From Epinephelus fuscoguttatus (lineage: Eukaryota; Chordata; Actinopteri; Perciformes; Serranidae), in contig NC_064756.1 in assembly GCF_011397635.1 (NCBI RefSeq), forward strand, positions 32,602,996-32,666,995: a stretch of DNA of 64,000 nucleotides, in the 5' to 3' direction. The position numbers and the translations under genes were made by a program. The notes under the pieces are model-generated. The model was not told the origin of the DNA and did no database searches. It saw only the letters and a program-made list of their open reading frames with translations. Positions 62,801-64,000 of this stretch are shown here, piece after piece. How positions within the stretch are numbered: position 1 is the stretch's first letter; each line of letters begins with the position of its first letter.

Positions 62801-63647
62801 CCCCCTCCACCCAAGTCCACAACTTCAGAGTTGTTTGTCCACACCATCTCCCTTCTGCTCCATGTCAACCACATCACCAAAACCTTAATTCTGATCTTTC
62901 ATTTTGTTGTCTTGTCTATAATAAAAGCGTGTTTGAGGACTCTGTCAACATCTCTCTTCTTTTTCTTCCTCAGGATCCGCATCCAAGCCCTGAACAGCCT
63001 GGGAACAGGCCCCTTTAGTCACACCTTTAAGCTGAAGACAAAGCCCCTGCCTCCACAACCACCCCGCCTGGAGTGCACCGCCTTCAGCCACCAGACTCTC
63101 AGGCTCAAGTGGGGCGATGGCCCAGCCAAAGCCACCACCTCAGATGCCCTCCAATATCAGCTGCAGATGGGGGACAAGAGCGGCAGGTCAGTGGCCCATT
63201 AGTCAGATGAGGGGAAGTGACCTGGCGAGAGAGAAACTGATAAGAGAGGAGACTGGTGAGCAAAAGCTGCAGATAACTGTATCGAGGTAGGCGGGGTACA
63301 TGGGAAGTAATGCATCAGATGGAGTGTCTTCACAGTGTAAGGAGACAGGAACTGAAGATGTGCTTTATGCCACTGTATATTTCCTGACAGATGAGTCAAT
63401 TGTCTCGGTTGCTTTTTGTCATCTTTTGCTCATTAAATCCTTTCTCTTTCTTTCTCTTTTTCATGTTCCTGTCATTGCAGATTTATATCCTTGTATAAAG
63501 GACCATGCCACACACACAAAGTCCAGAGGCTTAATGAGTCTACCTCTTATACGTTCCGCATCCAGGCCTTTAATGAGGCGGGCGAAGGGCCCTTCTCCAA
63601 TGTTTACACATTCACCACCCCACGCTCCCCTCCAGCCCCTGTGAAAG
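22805..63647 (+). CDS. fndc3a: Fibronectin type III domain-containing protein 3A (FNDC3A), 23 coding exons, 3' end outside window
   Basis: The joined exons give 1,089 complete codons plus one base, all junctions in phase with GT..AG introns. N-terminus [10 protein letters not shown] corresponds to human MAEHPPLL; then come the conserved [20 protein letters not shown] and [20 protein letters not shown], a proline/histidine-rich stretch (about 104-145), a basic [15 protein letters not shown] segment and FN3 domains at about 285-384, 387-480, 481-577, 578-675, 676-772, 773-866, 867-989 and 990-1089. FNDC3A rather than FNDC3[12 protein letters not shown] and VRGRVL..FKMAW fit A. Human FNDC3A (about 1,198 aa) continues with FN3-9 and a C-terminal membrane helix, so roughly 110-150 residues lie beyond the right edge. 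In mouse, loss of Fndc3a disturbs spermatid-Sertoli adhesion. Confidence 0.95.
24540..25004 (-). pseudogene. decayed hAT (ZBED-like) transposase fragment
   Basis: On the minus strand the frame at 24,726-25,004 reads [20 protein letters not shown], then [20 protein letters not shown]. This fits the hAT/ZBED pattern I..AIA.YI.KDM.P...VE..GF..M...L.PRY..PS. Further downstream another frame has a possible CHFVIDNGF remnant. Frame changes and stops show it is dead. No terminal repeats identified. Confidence 0.55.
26428..26447. repeat. poly-A tract
   Basis: Twenty A residues in fndc3a intron 2, without a recognisable retroposon directly upstream. Confidence 0.8.
27071..27165. mobile_element. end fragment of a hAT-like element
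   Basis: TTAGGGTTGCCCCCTGAAAG, GTCGAAGATTT and CAGTCGACTGAG are typical of the end of a fish hAT-like repeat with an internal GTCGACT palindrome. No matching opposite end was found; it probably is truncated at the neighbouring Tc1-like relic. Confidence 0.4.
27380..28160 (+). pseudogene. Tc1/mariner-like transposase relic
   Basis: Several landmarks of a Tc1-like transposase appear in order although no frame is intact: GAAGGACCTTGGCCAGGAGG (about 27,524), [14 protein letters not shown] matching the HMTARLEFAKRHLK region, VKHGSGS (about 27,850; normally TVKHGGGS), QDNDPNHAP (about 27,972; normally QDNDPKHTA), and the 3' GTGTGCCAAACT..AAGACTTG. Stops and indels are frequent. It is an old, dead copy in intron 2. 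Confidence 0.75.
28247..28412. mobile_element. short inverted-repeat element (hAT-like MITE)
   Basis: About 165 bp, very AT-rich. The left end AGGGCCAGGCAATATA and the right end (inward) AAGGCTGGGCGATATA form a terminal inverted repeat. Candidate 8-bp flanks ATCACCAT and ACCAACAT match at 6 of 8 positions. Non-coding. Confidence 0.5.
28446..28510 (-). repeat. non-LTR 3' tail with (ATCTT)n
   Basis: On the minus strand GGGACTGATAAAGGATTATC is followed by TTATCTTATCTTA. This tandem-pentamer tail is common in fish non-LTR insertions. Only about 65 bp are visible. Confidence 0.5.
31930..31941 (+). CDS. fndc3a: candidate alternative first coding exon of fndc3a (MRAT)
   Basis: ATG CGG GCA ACA is followed at once by the strong donor GTAAGTAT. 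The exon would end in phase 0, exactly what exon 3 (34,784, GTA ATC CTG) needs, giving [14 protein letters not shown] and bypassing exon 2. TGA lies in frame three codons upstream, and G at -3 supports initiation. The 5' limit of such an exon is unknown; sequence from about 30,700 to 31,900 is comparatively GC-rich. No transcript evidence is available. Confidence 0.4.
33817..34177 (-). mobile_element. tRNA-derived SINE
   Basis: Read on the minus strand, the head has an A-box-like TAGCTCAGTCCATAGGG (34,154-34,170 region) and a B-box-like TGTTCGAGTCCC (34,115-34,126), the RNA polymerase III promoter of a tRNA gene. The body has a unit I recognise from many percomorphs (GGTGCCTTGCTCAAGGCACC). 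The tail, GATTAATAAAGG then a TTAAACTTAAAC-type simple repeat, resembles tails of fish non-LTR elements, whose enzymes probably moved it. No clear target duplication. Confidence 0.7.
34784..34859 (+). CDS. fndc3a: fndc3a coding exon 2
   Basis: 76 nt, phase 0 in, phase 1 out. Encodes [20 protein letters not shown] and FQCIT, nearly identical to human FNDC3A. Acceptor TTTCTCCACAG, donor GTAAGA. Confidence 0.95.
38782..38825. repeat. (GT)n microsatellite, about 22 units
   Basis: Uninterrupted GT repeat, followed by alternating purine-pyrimidine GTGCACGCGCGC sequence, which can favour Z-DNA. Lies in fndc3a intron 3. Confidence 0.95.
40235..40544. mobile_element. short TIR element, copy 1 (TTAA-flanked)
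   Basis: Begins TTAAAGGTCTAGCATGTAGG and ends ACTAAATCTTACCAACTGGG then ACTTAA, so the ends are inverted versions of each other (GTAGGATTAAG / GTAAGATTTAG). TTAA at both edges suggests a piggyBac-type target, though this is inference. The same family recurs at 51.1 kb. Non-coding. Confidence 0.6.
43073..43172. mobile_element. small palindromic GGTACC-rich element
   Basis: About 100 bp beginning TAGGGTTAAAAAGTACCG and ending CGGTACCCAACCCTA, so the ends are inverted repeats (AGGGTT..ACCG). The interior has GGTACC four times and GGTACCGGTACC. I recognise this as a common acanthomorph repeat; class unknown. Confidence 0.5.
43649..43663. repeat. poly-C tract
   Basis: About 15 C residues next to a pyrimidine-rich stretch in fndc3a intron 3. 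Confidence 0.85.
45025..45262 (+). repeat. interspersed repeat with TAGGTTTACCTAACAAACTGG-type tail
   Basis: The end TTAGGTTTACCTAACAAACT resembles a widespread fish repeat tail (normally TAGGTGTACCTAATAAAGTGG). The upstream CGAAATATTAGACACACTTC segment seems part of the same unit. Class and limits uncertain. Confidence 0.35.
46633..46709 (+). CDS. fndc3a: fndc3a coding exon 3
   Basis: 77 nt, phase 1 in, phase 0 out. Encodes [20 protein letters not shown] and PGYVSQ. Acceptor CTTCTTCACAG. Confidence 0.95.
46816..47062 (+). CDS. fndc3a: fndc3a coding exon 4 (proline-rich)
   Basis: 247 nt, phase 0 in, phase 1 out. Encodes [20 protein letters not shown], then a Pro/His-rich region ([16 protein letters not shown]) and [20 protein letters not shown]. 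Low-complexity but clearly collinear with human. Separated from exon 3 by only 106 nt. Confidence 0.93.
47372..47662 (+). CDS. fndc3a: fndc3a coding exon 5
   Basis: 291 nt if the downstream of two tandem acceptors is used (upstream one starts the exon at 47,363 and adds three codons). Encodes [33 protein letters not shown], a GGGGGGQ run and SPPPSPQK. The length matching human supports the downstream site; the pyrimidine tract favours the upstream one. Confidence 0.85.
48618..48676 (+). CDS. fndc3a: fndc3a coding exon 6
   Basis: 59 nt, phase 1 in, phase 0 out. Encodes [20 protein letters not shown], matching the acidic/helical linker before FN3-1 in human FNDC3A. Confidence 0.92.
49869..50035 (+). 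CDS. fndc3a: fndc3a coding exon 7 (FN3-1)
   Basis: 167 nt. Encodes [16 protein letters not shown] through [12 protein letters not shown], the first strands of FN3 domain 1. Donor TG|GTGAGC leaves a split cysteine codon. Confidence 0.95.
50171..50230 (+). CDS. fndc3a: fndc3a coding exon 8 (FN3-1)
   Basis: 60 nt, phase 2 both ends. Encodes [19 protein letters not shown], the L.P.T.Y strand of FN3-1. A (TTTTG)n pyrimidine-rich tract precedes the acceptor. Confidence 0.95.
50321..50459 (+). CDS. fndc3a: fndc3a coding exon 9 (FN3-1/FN3-2)
   Basis: 139 nt. Encodes [20 protein letters not shown] to NTLVLQWK, the end of FN3-1 and start of FN3-2. Phase 0 out. Confidence 0.95.
51104..51607. mobile_element. 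short TIR element, copy 2
   Basis: Begins TTAAAGGTCCAGTGTGTAGG and ends CACTAAATCCTACACTCTGC then TCCTTCAA; ends are inverted (GTGTAGGATTTAG on both, read inward). Same family as the copy at 40.2 kb, with collinear interior motifs (TGTGTTTT(C/T)GTT, TTTC(C/T)ACAGTAGCC). Non-coding, in the intron before coding exon 10. Confidence 0.65.
51671..51724 (+). CDS. fndc3a: fndc3a coding exon 10 (FN3-2)
   Basis: 54 nt, phase 0 both ends. Encodes [18 protein letters not shown], conserved with human [18 protein letters not shown]. Skipping would preserve frame. Confidence 0.95.
51834..51958 (+). CDS. fndc3a: fndc3a coding exon 11 (FN3-2)
   Basis: 125 nt. Encodes [20 protein letters not shown] to LAAKNDMGV, later strands of FN3-2. 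Acceptor is CTCTGAAG, weaker than usual. Confidence 0.93.
52141..52315 (+). CDS. fndc3a: fndc3a coding exon 12 (FN3-2/FN3-3)
   Basis: 175 nt. Encodes [20 protein letters not shown] through [15 protein letters not shown]. Preceded by an unusually long (about 100 nt) pyrimidine-rich tract. Confidence 0.95.
52861..52947 (+). CDS. fndc3a: fndc3a coding exon 13 (FN3-3)
   Basis: 87 nt, phase 0 both ends. Encodes [20 protein letters not shown] and HRSTKYKFR. Confidence 0.95.
52948..54678. other. fndc3a: fndc3a intron between coding exons 13 and 14
   Basis: 1.7 kb without recognisable exon or element; the long open frame at 53,965-54,366 has no homology I recognise and no splice support. Confidence 0.5.
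54679..54817 (+). CDS. fndc3a: fndc3a coding exon 14 (FN3-3/FN3-4)
   Basis: 139 nt. Encodes [27 protein letters not shown] and [13 protein letters not shown]. Phase 1 out. Confidence 0.95.
55516..55584 (+). CDS. fndc3a: fndc3a coding exon 15 (FN3-4)
   Basis: 69 nt, phase 1 both ends. Encodes [20 protein letters not shown] and GLS. Confidence 0.94.
55697..55815 (+). CDS. fndc3a: fndc3a coding exon 16 (FN3-4)
   Basis: 119 nt, phase 1 in, phase 0 out. Encodes [20 protein letters not shown] to [11 protein letters not shown]. Only 112 nt of intron separate it from exon 15. Confidence 0.94.
56783..56888 (+). CDS. fndc3a: fndc3a coding exon 17 (FN3-4/FN3-5)
   Basis: 106 nt. Encodes [20 protein letters not shown] and [15 protein letters not shown]. 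The acceptor reads TTGCAAG rather than CAG. Confidence 0.93.
57108..57283 (+). CDS. fndc3a: fndc3a coding exon 18 (FN3-5)
   Basis: 176 nt. Encodes [20 protein letters not shown] to LPGKTYSF-like [17 protein letters not shown], one almost complete FN3 fold. Phase 0 out. Confidence 0.95.
57443..57556 (+). CDS. fndc3a: fndc3a coding exon 19 (FN3-5/FN3-6)
   Basis: 114 nt, phase 0 both ends. Encodes [20 protein letters not shown] to CVVVSWE. Confidence 0.95.
57693..57842 (+). CDS. fndc3a: fndc3a coding exon 20 (FN3-6)
   Basis: 150 nt, phase 0 both ends. Encodes [20 protein letters not shown] to [10 protein letters not shown]. Confidence 0.95.
57843..59463. other. fndc3a: fndc3a intron between coding exons 20 and 21
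   Basis: 1.6 kb of AT-rich intron; no exon or recognisable repeat seen. Confidence 0.5.
59464..59810 (+). CDS. fndc3a: fndc3a coding exon 21 (FN3-6/FN3-7)
   Basis: 347 nt, phase 0 in, phase 2 out. Encodes [19 protein letters not shown], a linker with nine acidic residues in a row (DEDEEDEDD, about 894-902), then [20 protein letters not shown] to LQPDTSY. Human has a shorter, mildly acidic segment at this place. Donor AG|GTTCGT is weak. Confidence 0.93.
60265..60590. mobile_element. hAT-like non-autonomous element
   Basis: 326 bp. Left end CAGGGGCTGCACCATATG, right end (inward) TAGGGCTGCACAATTATG. Flanking octamers TTCAGAAT (60,257-60,264) and TTCAGGAC (60,591-60,598) match at 6 of 8 positions, consistent with a worn 8-bp duplication. 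Non-coding. Confidence 0.65.
60710..60790. mobile_element. possible end of another inverted-repeat element
   Basis: CAGGGCTGGGCAATGTGG followed by ATCAATATTGATATGTATTA is typical of the end of fish MITEs. No matching opposite end was found nearby. Confidence 0.35.
61640..62900 (+). pseudogene. L2/CR1-type non-LTR retrotransposon relic (reverse transcriptase)
   Basis: Frame 61,903-62,388 has reverse transcriptase motifs: [54 protein letters not shown] and [14 protein letters not shown]. The catalytic YADD box follows in another frame (about 62,583-62,594, [10 protein letters not shown]), then a relic of HVNHITKT near 62,860. Stops and frame shifts upstream and within the unit show it is dead. 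It sits in the intron before coding exon 22 in the same orientation as fndc3a. The clade is by recognition only; exact limits are uncertain. Confidence 0.8.
62703..62742. repeat. perfect 18-bp inverted repeat with 4-nt loop
   Basis: Arms 62,703-62,720 and 62,725-62,742 are exact reverse complements (CTAAATCATTGGCCCAAA and its complement), separated by CTCC. It lies inside the L2-like relic. Confidence 0.95.
62974..63186 (+). CDS. fndc3a: fndc3a coding exon 22 (FN3-7/FN3-8)
   Basis: 213 nt, phase 2 both ends. Encodes [35 protein letters not shown] and GDKSG. Begins about 70 nt after the retrotransposon relic ends. Confidence 0.95.
63481..63647 (+). CDS. fndc3a: fndc3a coding exon 23 (FN3-8), last in window
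   Basis: 167 nt. Encodes [20 protein letters not shown] to [11 protein letters not shown] and leaves in phase 1 at GTAGAG. The rest of the gene lies beyond the right edge. Confidence 0.95.
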
Positions 63648-64000
63648 GTAGAGTGAAAGCCTTTTCTTTGGTCCTACCTTTCTTTCTTAGTTTCTGTCTC
63701 TCTATATAAAAGGCTCTCTTAATATGTCTCTTTCAATCTCTCTCTCTGGCTCTATCTCTTTCTTTATCTCTAGCTACCCAATGTAGATCAGCTCTTATTA
63801 TCTTTATAAACACTCAATGCTGACATACAGACAGCTAGTGTGCTCAGCTTTCAACCTCAGTTGACCCAAGTTTGACTTGCATTTGATTAAGACCTAGCAG
63901 CCTGAGATTCACTTGTCGGCTGTCATCATGAGTCGGGTTGTTCAGCACAGTGGTCTGGTCTCAGCCAGCCCCTGCAAAGCCTCTTTTGATCCCACACGTT
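63648..64000. other. fndc3a: partial fndc3a intron
   Basis: Starts with a TCTCTCT-type pyrimidine-rich stretch to 63,772; no exon seen before the window ends. Confidence 0.7.

Noticed and set aside
63660..63840. A pyrimidine tract and CTCTAG at 63,772 followed by CT, phase-compatible with the next fndc3a exon
   Set aside because: The frame reaches a stop after about 15 codons and does not resemble the expected APKIEKV region of FNDC3A.

Overview
The window is vertebrate nuclear DNA, almost certainly from a ray-finned (probably percomorph) fish. Two multi-exon genes with GT..AG introns can be rebuilt exon by exon. The introns and flanks carry repeat types common in teleosts: Tc1-like, hAT-like and L2-like relics, a tRNA-derived SINE and many short inverted-repeat elements. 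Family names for repeats come from recognition, not from a search.

Layout. Positions 1-5,930 are gene-free: a Tc1-like 3' end, a hAT-like element with a perfect 8-bp target duplication, and another interspersed repeat. Positions 5,930-15,360 (minus strand) hold a complete rcbtb2: 11 coding exons, 527 codons, six RCC1-type blades, a BTB domain and a conserved C-terminus, plus a 5' untranslated first exon. Positions 15,360-18,950 separate two divergent promoters. From about 18,990 to the right edge (plus strand) lies fndc3a: an untranslated exon 1 and 23 coding exons, with 1,089 complete codons visible. It has a proline-rich N-terminus and eight of nine fibronectin type III domains; the last domain and the C-terminal membrane anchor lie beyond the window. 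Introns 2 and 3 (each about 12 kb) hold most of the repeats, and the intron before coding exon 22 holds an L2-like relic.

The two genes sit head to head in the same order as human RCBTB2 and FNDC3A on chromosome 13. Human CYSLTR2, which lies between them, has no counterpart here. Nothing shows that the two genes work in one pathway; RCBTB proteins are putative Cullin-3 substrate adaptors and FNDC3A is a membrane-anchored FN3 protein.

I found no undescribed multi-gene system. The observations most worth a second look are a candidate alternative first exon of fndc3a at about 31.9 kb, whose four-codon reading frame joins exon 3 exactly in phase; a tandem splice acceptor in fndc3a; a fish-specific-looking acidic run in FN3-7; a perfect 18-bp hairpin inside the L2 relic; and TAGC/GTTAGC-rich sequence around both promoters.
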